Positions 30,972 through 41,580 of a DNA stretch of 64,000 bases are shown piece by piece (position 1 is the first letter of the stretch; every line of letters starts with the position of its first letter). The notes under the pieces were generated by a model that was given only the letters and a program-made list of their open reading frames with translations, was not told where the DNA came from and searched no databases. This DNA comes from Trichobilharzia szidati (taxonomy: Eukaryota; Platyhelminthes; Trematoda; Strigeidida; Schistosomatidae): assembly GCA_944472155.2 (NCBI GenBank), contig OX235272.1, forward strand, positions 9,222,354-9,286,353, in the 5' to 3' direction. A program made the translations under genes and the position numbers.

Positions 30972-32084
30972 TAAAACTTGGGCACTGTGCTAGCAAGTAA
31001 TTCCATATTAGTTTGTTTATTTGATATATCACACAGTGAAACAGTATTATTTACTGGATGACGTTTCGAACAAAATTTATTGTTCATAATCATTTCATCA
31101 ATTGTAATCACACGACTTTGACACTTGAGTTTTATAGTTTTCTTTGTTCTCTCCTATTTGTCGTTGTATGGGTAGTAGAATTTTCCAGACATCTGGGTAG
31201 ACAGGTGTTGAATCATTCCTATTACACGTATTTGCAGTTGATTCGGTAAACAAGGCTTCCGTTATCAATCTCTCCCTCCACCCTGTTACATTCGATTTTA
31301 AAACTGTCAACTTATCCCATCATCCCATTGTCTGCTTGTGTGCATTTGCATTTAGTGAGTGCTATAGCTGAACTATTCTCTAGATTTCTTATCTTATTCG
31401 GGTCAACCAATCTAGATTTTACTAGGTTTTTATATTCGGCTAGTCTGACTCACTGCCCCTGTTCTACCAGTTTGACCTATGTATTTGACCTGACAATCAT
31501 TGCAGGCGGAGTATTAGATAAACTAAATTGTTTTGTTTTAAAGGCTCCACAGGACTGATCCCTTAACCGACAAAGCTTGTTTCTAATTGAGTTTATGGTT
31601 GGTTTGAATACCAGCCATTTTTATTCCTGCATTGTTAAGAATTTTGTGTAAGGTTTCAGAGGTTCCTTCCTTGTATGGAATTACTACTGATGATTTAGAT
31701 TTCTTATTATTGGTGTCGTCATTAATATTATTATTATTATTATCACTATTATTATTAACATTATTATTATTATCACTATCGCCACTATCATTATTTATTT
31801 TATTTTTACATTTCTTTACATATTTCTTGATTAATTTATCCGGGTAATTATTAAGTTTCAAAGCTTCTTTTATGTGTATCAGTTCCTGTTTTAGATTTTC
31901 TTTGGTACTACTTAGTTTTTGTGCTCTGTCATTTAAACATTTCACCAATCCTATTTTTACTGACATAGGATGGGACGATCGGAAGTCTAAATATCTGTTT
32001 GAGTGTGTGGGTTTCCTGTAAACACTAGTGTTTAACTTCCCATAATAATAATAATAATAACAATAATAATAATAAGAGCTGAGC
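30972..32084 (-). mobile_element. PLE-C: RT C-terminus, Asn-rich linker, GIY-YIG remnant and 3' end
   Basis: Minus copy. The open frame 32086-31583 encodes the end of the Penelope RT (KLNTSVYRKPTHSNRYLDF, RSSHPMSVKIGLVKCLNDRA), a basic segment (LIKKYVKKCKNK), an Asn/Asp-rich stretch made by AAT/GAT repeats, and SKSSVVIPYKEGTSETLHK. It then shifts frame before the GIY-YIG region (CNDC, YIGQTGRTG-like near 31460-31500). The 3' end has TTATGAACAATAAATTTTGT then TCGAAACGTC and GTGCCCAAGTTTTAC at the left. AATATACTTG (30962-30971) and AATAAACTTG (32085-32094) may be a target duplication with one mismatch. Confidence 0.75.
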
Positions 32085-32190
32085 AATAAACTTGACAGTA
32101 GTCTTGGATTTTAGCGTAGAATAACTTTCAAAAAATGTGAACAATTGCTCTAAAACACTGATTAGTGAACATAGGACATTAAAAACTTCT

Positions 32191-32538
32191 GACGAGTTGA
32201 CTACGGATTGATATCAGTTACAGAAGCATTGAAAACCAACCAGGGAGTACTGGACAGCTAGCTGTTTCATCAGCCTAGTTTGGGAATCATTGGCAGCACG
32301 CACCCACCACTACGGTTGGAACCCAAGACCTTCCTGTTACAAGACAAGCTAGCTTGTATACCATTCATCCACTGGGACCCAATTCAATGGCCCGTGAAAG
32401 TCCTGGGTTCGAACCCTGGCGGTGGGTGCATACTGCCGATGATTCCCAAACTAGGATGAAACAGCTAGCTGTCCAGTACTCCCTGGTTGGTTTTCAATGG
32501 TTCTCTAAGTGATAACACTCCGTGATCAACTATTGAAA
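32191..32538. mobile_element. SINE beta foldback with likely 12-bp target duplication
   Basis: The left half (32191-32398) is minus-type beta, with hammerhead region, B-box region GGTTGGAACCC and A-box side. The right half (32399-32530) is plus-type: GGGTTCGAACCC (32405-32416), CCGATGATTCCCAAACTAGG, ATGAAACAGCTAGCTGTCC and the 3' block. The halves pair over about 120 bp. ATTAAAAACTTC (32179-32190) and ATTAATAACTTC (32539-32550) flank it with one mismatch. The usual tail is missing at both ends. Confidence 0.75.
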
Positions 32539-32550
32539 ATTAATAACTTC

Positions 32551-33969
32551 GATAATTGCTTCTTTCTGTTGTTGTTCTTTACGTTCTATTTCCAATATAT
32601 TAAAATCTGTGTGGTTACATGTTTCAAGCCGAAAGCCTCTGACTCACTAGTCCGACACTCTACCACCTACCAGTACTTGAGTCACATAGTTGAGTTAATA
32701 AAGCGTCATAACGGAGAAGATTTATAGCTCAAGTGGATGATATTGAATCAGTTGTCTTCTCTCAGCTGATTGATTTAATTGTTCATTTAATACTAAAAAC
32801 CTGCAGTGAAGATTTTGTCTAAAAGGGGAAAGACGAAAACTTCGAAATTATAAACCATCAACCATCTCCTCAGAGAACACAACTAATTTAATAGAACACC
32901 AGTCTAATAATTCTCAGACTGTCACCTAGATCTTCATATACCCCACCCTCATTCATCACACCTTCGCCTTCCAAGTGGAACACAAGGTCTTAAGCTTGGT
33001 TTCAGAAGTTTAAGTAGTCGTTCTATGTGTGTGTGTATGTGTTTATACAGGGTGGCATTGCTAACCTCATGTTGCACAACCTTCCGCCTTTATTTACTAA
33101 GCCGCCTAAAGGCTAGGCGAGGTTTAAGGCTAGTACATCCATCCGTCTGCCTCTGAACCCCTGCGACCCACATTCTCCCATGTAACAGTGAGAGAGGTGT
33201 AAAGTTGTTTTTTTTTCCTAAAATGAAAATCAGCTATATTCACAAACAATCGAATTCACAATTTGTTAATTAAACACAGTTCAAGGAGAAAATTCACCAA
33301 AGGTTCTTTTAGAAACCGAACATACTCAATTCACTTTAAATGGTAATTAAGAAAGCAGATATAACTAACTGCATTAAGGTATATACTACTGAATTCAGAT
33401 GATTTGAACTAAATGAAATCTTTGAGTTGAGCTAAAACCAGGCACACTGATGATGAACGAATATCCCCTCACGAGTCCAGATCACTTCAATCTGGTTAGC
33501 TGGCAATTACTAGTAGTTGATGTGAGTAGTATGAAACTACTTATATCTCTGAGTCATTAAGTAGTATATACATATATGTGTGTATCATTTGTCTAGTCCA
33601 TATTTAATGACTCATAAAGTTCACCTTCTCTGCATGTGTTGCCTATGTCAAAACAGGAGAGAGGTCATGAGAACAAACACTGAGCTTGTTAATCCACTCT
33701 CGAGAATAATCAATAATCAGATAAATTATTATTATAACAAAAAATAAAACACTTCATATTTATGAATCTTTGTCTAAGGTAATAAAACAAGTGAAAGGAG
33801 GGGGGGAGGAAGAGAAGAGACAAAGTAAAGCAACGATTATGCAATCATAGATAGAGAGATGTGGTAAAGGCGGAAATCTGATATCATGATTATCTGTCTA
33901 TTGCTGGTGACCTAGCGTGATTATGGTAAATACACCATAGGGTATAATTCTTTTATTCATGTACATGAC
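32551..33969. other. No gene seen; degraded SINE delta inside
   Basis: 32960-33190 has delta-like minus-strand blocks (CAAGTGGAACACAAGGTC, GGTGGCATTGCTAACCTCAT, AACCTTCCGCC) interrupted by a GT-rich patch. The rest is AT-rich, with G- and A-rich patches near 33795-33830, and is unremarkable. Confidence 0.45.
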
Positions 33970-33971
33970 AA

Positions 33972-35123
33972 AAGTGTGTCTATGTTCTAGGATCTGTCAG
34001 AGAGTGAAGATATGATCTATGCACCCTCTACCTGACCTAAAGCCCGCTTGATTTTCCCTCGTTTGTTCCTCCCGAAATCGGCTTAGTCTGTTCATAATTA
34101 CTGAGCCTAGGATTTTAGAGATTATGTTCGTTAGGCTGATTCCTCTATGATTATCACATGAGAACTTGTCTCCCTTCTTGAATATTGGTATGATAAGTGA
34201 CTTACCCCAGTCTGATGGAACCGTCTCTGATTCCCAGACGTTACCTAGTACCTTAGTTAAACTATATACTAGTATGTCACCCCCATATTTAAACACCTCC
34301 GGAATAATTCCGTCGGGTCCTGCCGCTTTGCCTCGTTTCAAATTACAGATAGCTTTGGTGATCTCACTTACAGACGGCGGGCCAGTGTTTATATCCCATT
34401 CGGGTGTGTGCTGGATGGCGGAGAGGCTCAGTGTGGCTGTAGGCAAGTTAAATTGTTCCTCAAAGTGTTCTTTCAAGCGTTCAAGGTGTGTATCCTGAGA
34501 GCTAATTAAGGAGCCATTTTTCTCAGAAGTAGTCTCACTTATGATTTGCCTTCTCCCCACCCGTTTCCCTAATGAGTCTAAAGAGTTGCCTAGTGTTGCC
34601 TATCGCCGATGCTTTTTCCATCTCTTTCGCCTTTGTCAACCACCACTGTTCACGGTCCTTGCGGAGACTTTTCGTAAGTTTCCTCTTGTGCAGCTTTCGC
34701 TCCTCATTGAATTCGGAGCTCGCCGGAATAAGTCTTCTAGCATCTATCAGTTCGGATGAGGCAGTCGAAATCCAATGGTTTTTACTCACCCTTGGATTTA
34801 CCTTATTCACAGCTTTTACAGCTGTATCTATGGCTGACTGAATATTCTTCCAGGCTTCTTCAGGGTGAGCGCAGCTGTCGAACTCAGATATGTGTTTAGC
34901 TAGTTCTTCCTCAAATAGGGACTTAGTTTCCTGATCGAGCTGGGGACGTGATGGGTTTACCGCCAGCTGTTTCCTACGTCCGTTCAGACGGACAGCACAC
35001 ATTCGGTTATCTACCGGGATCCAGCCAAGTAATGTCTTTTCTGCCATGCACATGACAGCTGAGTATTCGTTGTTCGGTTGATACACCGCTAGACTAGTAA
35101 TTTGGCTTTGAATCCTGTCGCCA
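33972..35123 (-). mobile_element. RTE-type LINE: endonuclease-deleted ORF2 fragment with RT fingers
   Basis: The minus strand first encodes the last part of the endonuclease entry region (CMAEKTLLGWIPVDNRMCAV), then jumps straight to RKQLAVNPSRPQLDQETKS, so most of the APE-type endonuclease is deleted. It continues with the linker before the RT (WISTASSELIDARRLI; WWLTKAKEMEKASAIGNTRQL). A frameshift at a G-run near 34550 leads into ICNLKRGKAAGPDGIIPEVF, CDNHRGISLTNIISKIL and ENQAGFRSGRGCIDHIFTL, the first RT motifs. CGA changed to TGA stops the frame, yet QILEHRHTF continues in frame. Neither a 5' nor a 3' LINE end is present. GC content is higher than in the surroundings. Confidence 0.85.
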
Positions 35124-35357
35124 CCCTAAATCATCACCGACCAAAAAACATATCCATGATATACGGTTTCACTGCTACACACTTGAGACGACCCACAATA
35201 AACAGTCAACATTCAATTAAAAATTCAATTTCAAGCACAAACGTGATCTACACGAATTGGTTCGTTCATATAATGCGTGCAGCATCACAGAGAACTCAAA
35301 TAAAAACGAAGTCAAGCATAAAAACACCTTGTAATGGTCCCTTTCCTCTGACCTTTC

Positions 35358-35735
35358 TTGGTCATTCAATATTTTATTGACCTCCAAGAAAATGTTCCGT
35401 CTAAACTACTTTATATTCAGAAGTTAACACAGTCTAAAATTACCCAACCTCTGCTTTTACAATTCATTAACTCTTGCATCTTACCTCCTGTTTTACTTTA
35501 CTGTTCCCCCTTAGTCTTTCCTGGACTACTCAAAAAGGACTACGTCATAGTGAAAAGGACATTGTATTAAAAGGCTGTCAGCAGGGCAAATAGTGTACCA
35601 TTAAATCAACTGGTTAATATTGTAGTCGACAGACATCTAAACTAATCTGAGAAATGGGCAAAAGCCATCTGGGCCTTGAGAGCCGACATGTCGACAGAAG
35701 CCGAACACTTCAGTCCAATCAATATCAACGGGAGA
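35358..35735 (+). mobile_element. Second LINE type: RT C-terminal region, two in-frame stops
   Basis: One frame reads KLTQSKITQPLLLQFINSCI, LYCSPLVFPGLLKKDYVIVK, stop, KAVSRANSVPLNQLVNIVVD, RHLN, stop, SEKWAKAIWALRADMSTEAE and HFSPINI. The spacing and the LLYCSPLVFPGLLKKDY block are like the thumb and C-terminus of CR1-type LINEs as I recall them, and unlike RTE-1 or RTE-2. Similar endings may be present near 57830-57900 and 60180-60245. The upstream boundary is unclear. Confidence 0.5.
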
Positions 35736-35749
35736 ATCAAAATTAATTT

Positions 35750-35855
35750 ACACTGCTGAAGAGTCCCAAACTAGAACGAAACAGCTGTCCAGTATTCCCA
35801 TGTTTACAAAATGATATTAGCTCATGATGAAATCATCCAACCAATATTACAATTT
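35750..35855 (+). mobile_element. SINE beta 3' half with intact hammerhead core
   Basis: The fragment starts at the ribozyme: CACTG, CTGAAGA (35756-35762), stem II GTCC/GAAC (one mismatch) around CAAACTA, GAA, stem III ACAGCTGT, C, then CAGTATTCCC. Every core nucleotide of CUGANGA and GAAA and the GUC triplet are present, and stem I can form four pairs (ACUG/CAGU). It is the most complete beta ribozyme core in the window. The 3' block TAGCTCATGATGAAATCATC follows. The tRNA-like head is missing. Confidence 0.7.
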
Positions 35856-36330
35856 CCTAAAATAAATATTGATTGATCATTTATTGTCACTTTTGTTTGT
35901 TTGTTTGTTCGTTTTTCTCGTGTGTATTCTCTTTTTTGTCGGGGTTAACCCCATATAAGACAACTAGGTTTATTAGATGAGGAAATAAATCGAAAGACTA
36001 ACACACACACACACAACTACACAAACATACAGACACAATTCTTGTGAATAATGAGTAGAGCTCAACATGTGTACACGTAAGCAAGGCGAAATGAATGAAT
36101 GAGTCATATAGTAATAATAGTAATGGTAGTAATAGTAGTATTACCATCATTATTCATCAAGAAATTGAATAAGTCAGTGAAGGGAAGAATCTATCGACAT
36201 AAATAAGTAGTATATGAAATGAGGGGAAAAGAAATAATTATAAAAAAGCAAAATTGAATTAACTATAGTAAAGTCTGATAAGTGGAGAAGAGGTCTATGA
36301 TGACTAAAGCTCAGAGTGAAACAATAAACG

Positions 36331-36361
<31 letters not shown>

Positions 36362-36639
36362 ACACGAAAGATATATTGATGAGTAGACTTAATTTGGGTA
36401 AAATGAGATGAGTAATGATAAGGATAGTTAATTGCTTAGTTTTCTTAATATCTACTTATCTACAATTGAGTCGACATTTGGCAATTTTTGCTTTGTGATA
36501 TGGAGTGAAGTGGTGGTGGTGTATGTGTGTGTGTGTGCGAGTGTTGACTATTCCACATTTATTTCAGAAGTTGCAACAGCTTGATTGATCGGTTGATTGC
36601 TGACAAAATCTCAGTAATGTAGACAAAAGGCTCATGTGG
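35856..36639. other. No gene seen; simple repeats
   Basis: GTTT repeats near 35895-35915, AAT/AGT runs near 36105-36145 and a CA tract (36331-36365). Confidence 0.55.
36331..36365. repeat. CA microsatellite
   Basis: CA dinucleotides with one AA interruption. Confidence 0.85.
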
Positions 36640-36845
36640 GCTCATTTAATTTAATTTAATTTTTTAATTTTTGATTACAGCTTGATGCCACACCATATTT
36701 TCAGTAGAAGTATGGCATTTTCAGCATGGATATCGGTAGCCCAAATTTTGCAGGCCGACCATAGATATCGGGTGTGCGTCGGTAGGGGATCAAACCCCGG
36801 ACCATGTGCATGGTTGGCGAGAGTCCTAACCACTGTGCCACCAAC
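36640..36845 (-). mobile_element. SINE epsilon
   Basis: The minus strand has the head TTGGTGGCACAGTGGTTAGG (A-box), CTCTCGCCAACCATGCACAT and GGGGTTTGATCCCC (B-box with one change), then the body ending ATCAAGCTGTAATCAAAAAT and an AATTAAAT-rich tail at the left. Better preserved at the head than the 6890 copy. Confidence 0.75.
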
Positions 36846-37023
36846 TTACTACGTCATCTTTGGTGTAAGCATGATATCCAGTTATCCACCTACTTGGCAG
36901 TTCAATCTCTCCTCCTCATCCTCCTCTTCCTTTATGGTTGTGAGACATGGTTTTCGAAAGTGGGAGATTTAATGAGGCTAGCTATCTTTCACAATAGGTG
37001 TCTACTTTCTAATATCTCATGTT
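36846..37023 (+). mobile_element. RTE-1 LINE fragment, left of a nested SINE
   Basis: The plus strand reads LRHLWCKHDIQLSTYLAVQS, LYGCETWFSKVGDLMRLAIF and NRCLLSNIS, matching the RTE-1 HHIWRRRDIRLSTKGRV to HRCLRSIS stretch. It is cut at TATCTCATGTT and continues at 37265. Confidence 0.65.
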
Positions 37024-37264
37024 ATAATTATTTTTTATTCCTTCACGTTCCCAGGGGTGGAACTTAAGGCTTCAAGTTTCTCTAGCAGTGTTTATTTTTA
37101 CAGGGCGGGGTTGCTAGCCAGCTTCATGCCCAACCTTTCCTCTTTACTAGCTTATATTACTTGCTTAGTGTGGTAAAGGAGTGCGTCGGCGGCTGGGGAT
37201 CGAACCCCGGACCACATGGGGCGTGGTTGGCGAGCGTCCTAACTGCTGTACCACCGACGCACTG
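37024..37264 (-). mobile_element. SINE delta nested in RTE-1, 11-bp target duplication
   Basis: On the minus strand the head is GTGCGTCGGTGGTACAGCAG (A-box), GTGGTCCGG and an exact B-box GGTTCGATCCC. A tRNA-like acceptor stem (TGCGTCGG with CCGACGCA) closes the head. The body and the tail TAAGTTCCACCCCTGGGAAC then GTGAAGGAATAAAAAATAAT follow. TATCTCATGTT (37013-37023) and TATCGCATGTT (37265-37275) form a target duplication with one mismatch, and the RTE-1 reading resumes across it. The cloverleaf-like head could be mistaken for a tRNA gene. Confidence 0.85.
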
Positions 37265-37275
37265 TATCGCATGTT

Positions 37276-37660
37276 GAGTCGTATTATATGGTGATTAATA
37301 GTAAAGTTACGCTTAGAGGGTCAGCTAAGGATTGGAAGTCAATCGATTAAGTTGTGAAACTGCCTCGATTGGGACACGTGTTACACATGGCGAGTCATCA
37401 TAGCCTCCTTCGTCGATTAATGTTATTAATTGATACAGCAACTGGACGAAAAAGTGATAGAGGTGTGAAAACCAAAAGCTGGTATTAGTCCACAAAGTCT
37501 TTAACAACTGGTTTGAGGCAGACATGTAGGCAGATGTAGATTGACTGACGGATTAGCACCATCGCGATAATTAGAGAATATTGGTGATATGGCTTAAAAT
37601 CATTCTCAGTGGAGACACAGGTGTCCACTAAAACCTCATGTTTTGCAACGCAACTTTTCC
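37276..37660 (+). mobile_element. RTE-1 LINE fragment, right of the nested SINE
   Basis: Continues the 36846 copy: GAAACTGCCTCGATTGGGAC (KLPRLGH position), TCATAGCCTCCTTCGTCGAT (HRLLRR), GTGAAAACCAAAAGCTGGTA (VKTKSWY) and the ATGGCTTAAAATCATTCTCA block near the 3' UTR. Many stops; the tail is not preserved. Confidence 0.55.
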
Positions 37661-37699
37661 TTCTCTTGCACATTTTTGCTCAGTATAGACCCTTAGAAT

Positions 37700-37905
37700 C
37701 TCTTTTTCCGTCAGATATTTATTTATTATTTTTATTTTGATTTACAGCTTGATTCCACACCGTATTTTCAGTACAAGTATGGAACTTTCAGCATGGATAT
37801 CGGTAGCCCAAATTCAGGCCGACCATAGATATCGGGTGTGCGCCGGCAGGGGATCGAACCCTGGACCATGTGCATGGTCGGCGAGAGTCCTAACCACTGT
37901 GACAT
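37700..37905 (-). mobile_element. SINE epsilon
   Basis: Minus copy: ACAGTGGTTAGGACTCTCGC (A-box), ACCATGCACATGGTCC, GGGTTCGATCCCC (exact B-box), CGCACACCCGATATCTATGG and the body ending in AATCAAGCTGTAAATC with an AAATAA-type tail. Nearly identical to 36640-36845 in the body, indicating a young subfamily. Confidence 0.8.
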
Positions 37906-38431
37906 CTTGAATTACTTCAATTTTGTGCAGATTTTTACGTTGAAACTCCTCCAGTTAGTTTGTTAATCTCCAATGTTTTACTGGTAGTCGATTCTAAGCA
38001 ATCTAGCTAGCTGCTCAGCACATTATTGTACCTGAATAATTCTTAGTTAATTAGCCAATCACGTGTCTCCAATTCTAGTGGCATCGATCACTGTTTGTTC
38101 CTACTTTACCATGGTTTGACATTACATGATTAAAATCAGACTGAAGCATAACAATTGCATTCTATCTTAACGCATACAAGAGTGTATGGAAAAATAGTCA
38201 TGAATAAACTGAAGTTTTCTCAATGAATTCCTAACTCTAACAAGTTCATGACACTATATACTACTTAACTGATTGATATGAGTAGTTGGACACTATTCAC
38301 ACAAACCAATAGTGCTTGATAGCCAGCCAACCAACCAGATCGAAGTGATCTAAGCACGGGACAGTCATTTCACTTATTTGGGATCGACCTCATCAGGGAT
38401 GCACCAGAATTTGGTTTAACTCAGAAAACTG
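37906..38431. other. No gene seen
   Basis: AT-rich unique-looking sequence. Confidence 0.5.
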
Positions 38432-38512
38432 AATCAGGATTTCATTAGGAACTGACATCGGTTAGAGGACCATTGGAAAACCAATGTCAGTTCATGATGA
38501 AATCCTGAAACC
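38432..38512. mobile_element. SINE beta mini-foldback
   Basis: A short hairpin made only of the beta 3' block: CAGGATTTCATTAGGAACTG at the left pairs with CAGTTCATGATGAAATCCTG at the right, and GGACCATTGG with CCAATG in between. The whole ribozyme and tRNA-like centre is gone. Confidence 0.65.
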
Positions 38513-38544
38513 AATGAAATCCCTGAAAACCAGCATCTGAGTAT

Positions 38545-38945
38545 CAATCTCGTGCTCACTAGTGACTGGTCCCATTCACATAGGTAGTTACCTGGGTGGG
38601 TTTTATTGGGAATTCGTGACCAGTGGGGTATAACAGGTGTTCGGTTGAGTGTAAGGAGAAATACTCGCCATGGATGACATTCGCTAGAGCCAGTTGCTGT
38701 GTATAGTAAATTGGCAGATGTTGGAATTTATGAGCTTCCCACTGGAGCGGGGCCCAGTGGCTTAATGGTACATGAGATCACTAGCCGTGTAACCAGAAGG
38801 TCCTGAGTTAGAACCTCAGAGGGTGCGTGCGGATGAAGAGTCCTAAACTATGACGAAACAGTTGTCCAGTACTCCCAGGTTTCTCAACGGTTCTCTAACC
38901 GATGTCACTCCATGATGAAATCATGAAAACTTTTATAAGATAGGG
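38545..38945 (+). mobile_element. SINE beta, nearly full length
   Basis: Plus copy showing the order of the element: 5' head (CTCACTAGTGACTGGTCCCA), ACCAGTGGGGTATAACAGG, AAATACTCGCC, A-box-like CCCAGTGGCTTAATGGTACA (38757-38776), a degraded B-box (GAGTTAGAACCTC), hammerhead-like ATGAAGAGTCC/GACGAAACAGTTGTCC and the 3' block. Core C3 is A (AUGAAGA), so it is probably inactive. No inverted arm, except that the mini-foldback lies just to its left. Confidence 0.7.
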
Positions 38946-40208
38946 TATGAATTTCGTCCCACTGAGAACTTATCAACTGAGTGTTGATTCATGGAAATAT
39001 CAAGGCATCCGTTCAAGCAGTCCTTTTTACTAAAACTACGGCTGATCAGAAAGCGAGAAATCACAACAAGAAAATGGGTTATCTGAAAAGACTATAAACT
39101 CAATCACTTTCCTATTCTATCATATCTCAGTGGCGGCATAAACTAACTGAGGCTGAATTCATACTACCGGAAATTTATGCCAAAGGTGATTATCAATCAG
39201 GAAGTTTCGAGATAAATTCAATTTCGCATTCATTTCATCGGTGTCTGTCTTTGTCATGAGATATTTTCATTGACCTTAAAAGTTAAACAAAGAAAACGTT
39301 TATTCTATCTGTTGCAAAGGGGAATATAAATTTCAATAAACAAACAAACAAATTGACTGACTGACACCGCTATTTTCAGGTCATTCATTCATACACTAGT
39401 GATCAATTATTGACTTGTTCTAGGGTCATAAGTTCAAACACAAAACTTGTCAAGTTATATCAGTAATTCTAAATTCTAAATGCGAAATACATGACATAAG
39501 GACGATTAATTTATGTTTGTGCGATAATACATTGTGAAACTTGAATACACACAAACACACTCATATATGTGTATAGATAGATAGATGTGTAGATAGACAA
39601 GCAGACAGAGGCGGCTTCTGATTAGCCAATGAGAACATGAGAACGATATCACACGCACGCACGCGCGCACACGCACACACACATTAATAAGCATGAACAG
39701 ACACACCTACACATTTATTTTAATTTTTTAAATTCAAAAGTCAGTAAAGTCTTCAATCATTCAAAAATTTACAACTTTAAGTTCAAATTTGAAAAGGAAA
39801 GATTATTTCCTCTAAAAAATATACATTCAAATGTCAAGATTTAATTAAACACATCCGTGCCAATTGCGGATCTAAAGATTATTCTCTTTCTCATCGAGTA
39901 GTTGTTCAATTGTGGGAGGCCATACTGATTTTGGTCCAGTAGACAGATGCATTCTCTCATAAACTAAAGGCCTTGTACACAGTCACATGTGTGCAGTGGA
40001 GCAGGATAGTAAACTTAGACAGAGCACATGTCCAATCTGCTTCAATGAACTCTCAAGGATTCTCTAATTGATACCAGGTCATGGTTCAGCCTGCACAATA
40101 GAAAATCTTTCTTGAGGCATCCAGTATGTTTAAGGGTATTTGAAGGTTAAAAATTTGACAAATGAAACAATTCAACCTCAGAAACCATTCATTTCCACAC
40201 ACTAGGGG
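38946..40208. other. No gene seen; CA tract near 39650
   Basis: AT-rich sequence with GATA (39577-39600) and CA/CG repeats (39648-39682). A minus-strand open frame there is Cys/Val-rich repeat translation. Confidence 0.5.
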
Positions 40209-40217
40209 ATAAGAAAA

Positions 40218-40769
40218 GGTTGGAGGATTTTATCATTAGCTGACATCAATTAGAGAACCACTGGAAAACCTAGGAATATTGGACAGGGGTTTCGCCCCAG
40301 TTTGTGACTCTTCATCAGTACGCAACCACAGGGAATCGAACCCGGGAGCTGAAGATTAATGTGGTCCTCTCTAGCAACTGGTCCTATTCAGGCAGTTAAT
40401 CTGGGGTTCTAGTGGGAAACCGTGACCAGGAGAGTACATCAGATTGAAGGTGAGGCAGTAACTCATCGAAGAAGACATTACGAAGTGGTCACGTTAGGTC
40501 ATGAATTGGCAGAAGTAAGAAGTTATGTGCTGGCAACTGGATCAGTTCCCAGTGGCTTAACAGTCTACGAGCTAGCTCGTTTTGTAACCAGAAGGTCCTG
40601 GTTTCCAACCCTGGCGGTGTGTGTACTACTAAAGAGCCCCAAACTAGGACGAAATAGATGTTCAGTACCCCTTGCAGGTTTTCCAATCGTTCTCTAACTG
40701 ATGTCAGCTCATGATGAAATCCTCCGATCAATCAAACAAAAAAAATCCCTATAAAACCAATACTTGAAA
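40218..40769 (+). mobile_element. SINE beta foldback, 9-bp target duplication
   Basis: About 550 bp flanked by ATAAGAAAA (40209-40217 and 40770-40778). The tail (AAAAAATCCCTATAAAACCA then ATACTTGAAA) is at the right. The right arm has A-box-like CCAGTGGCTTAACAGTCTAC, a mutated B-box, CUAAAGA in place of CUGAAGA, GACGAAATAG and the 3' block. The left arm is its inverse (GGAGGATTTTATCATTAGCT; hammerhead with AUGAAGA). The middle (40380-40500) holds the 5' head of the element. Arms pair imperfectly, so the copy is not recent. Confidence 0.75.
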
Positions 40770-40778
40770 ATAAGAAAA

Positions 40779-41214
40779 AGTCTTAAGAGTTATTTGAATT
40801 TGGGTCATAATGTCCATTTCTACTGATAATTTGCTTCTTTTACTAGAATAACTACCATTATTTTTATTAGTATTACTTTTATTCAAATATTGGCTGCTTG
40901 GATGATGGAATTTCAGCTCAGTAACTAGATAGTGAGTATTGGTTAGCTCGAAAACTTATGTCCTTGAGGTACTGGATTATATGAATACTTAGCGTCAATG
41001 TGAGTCCTAAGCTTAAACGAAACAGGTGTTCAGTGCTCCTTTGATTATTGTCATTGCATAATCTGATTTGATGCCAATAAAATCTCAGCGGAGAAACAAA
41101 CAGTTGACCTTGAAGAACTATTATCATTACTTTATTCAAATGTATGATTTGAAGAGGTTTTGTTGATTCCAACGCAGACTTCGTATATCAAGCGATACTG
41201 TTCATAGTGAAGAT
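40779..41214. other. No gene seen; beta 3' remnant
   Basis: AT-rich. A short plus-strand beta-like block (GTCCTAAGCTTAAACGAAAC, GTGTTCAGTGCTCC) lies at about 41003-41035. Confidence 0.45.
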
Positions 41215-41345
41215 GGTCGATGAGTTCAGTGGATAGTATCTTGATGAATCACATTGAGGACATCATCAGTCACTGTGAGACTGAGACATATTCACTTAAT
41301 AAATCCCAAATAGGACAAAATGTGAGCTCTGGATTCCACTAACAG
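41215..41345 (+). mobile_element. SINE alpha remnant
   Basis: ACATATTCACTTAATAAATC, CCCAAATAGGAC, AAAATGTGAGCTCTGGATTC: stem II (AUCC/GGAC around CAAAUA) and the CUGGAUUCCAC strand of stem I are clear. The core is CUUAAUA and GAAA has become AAAA, so it is inactive. Confidence 0.55.
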
Positions 41346-41379
41346 CCACTGCAAATAAAGCTTATCTTCAAGTGTCCGT

Positions 41380-41580
41380 AGTTTAATATAGTGGAATGGT
41401 AGCCAGCCATGCGAGAGGTTCAAGTTCTATTTCCGGCTGATGTGCACTCTAAACTGTAGCCTAGATTACTATCCGGTAGTAACACCATCGAAGAGAGGGG
41501 GTAGGCTGGGCGTAAGGCTAGCATTACCAGCACTACTGTTGAAATTTTCTGTTCCAATTCAGAATAAAAAAAGAACTGTG
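41380..41580 (+). mobile_element. SINE delta remnant
   Basis: ATAGTGGAATGGTAGCCAGC, GAGAGGTTCAAGTTC (degraded B-box), GTAGGCTGGGCGTAAGGCTA and GCATTACCAGCAC follow the delta order. The RTE-2-like tail is lost. Confidence 0.5.

Noticed and set aside
37180..37264. tRNA gene
   Set aside because: The cloverleaf-like sequence is the head of a SINE delta with a body, RTE-2-like tail and target duplication.
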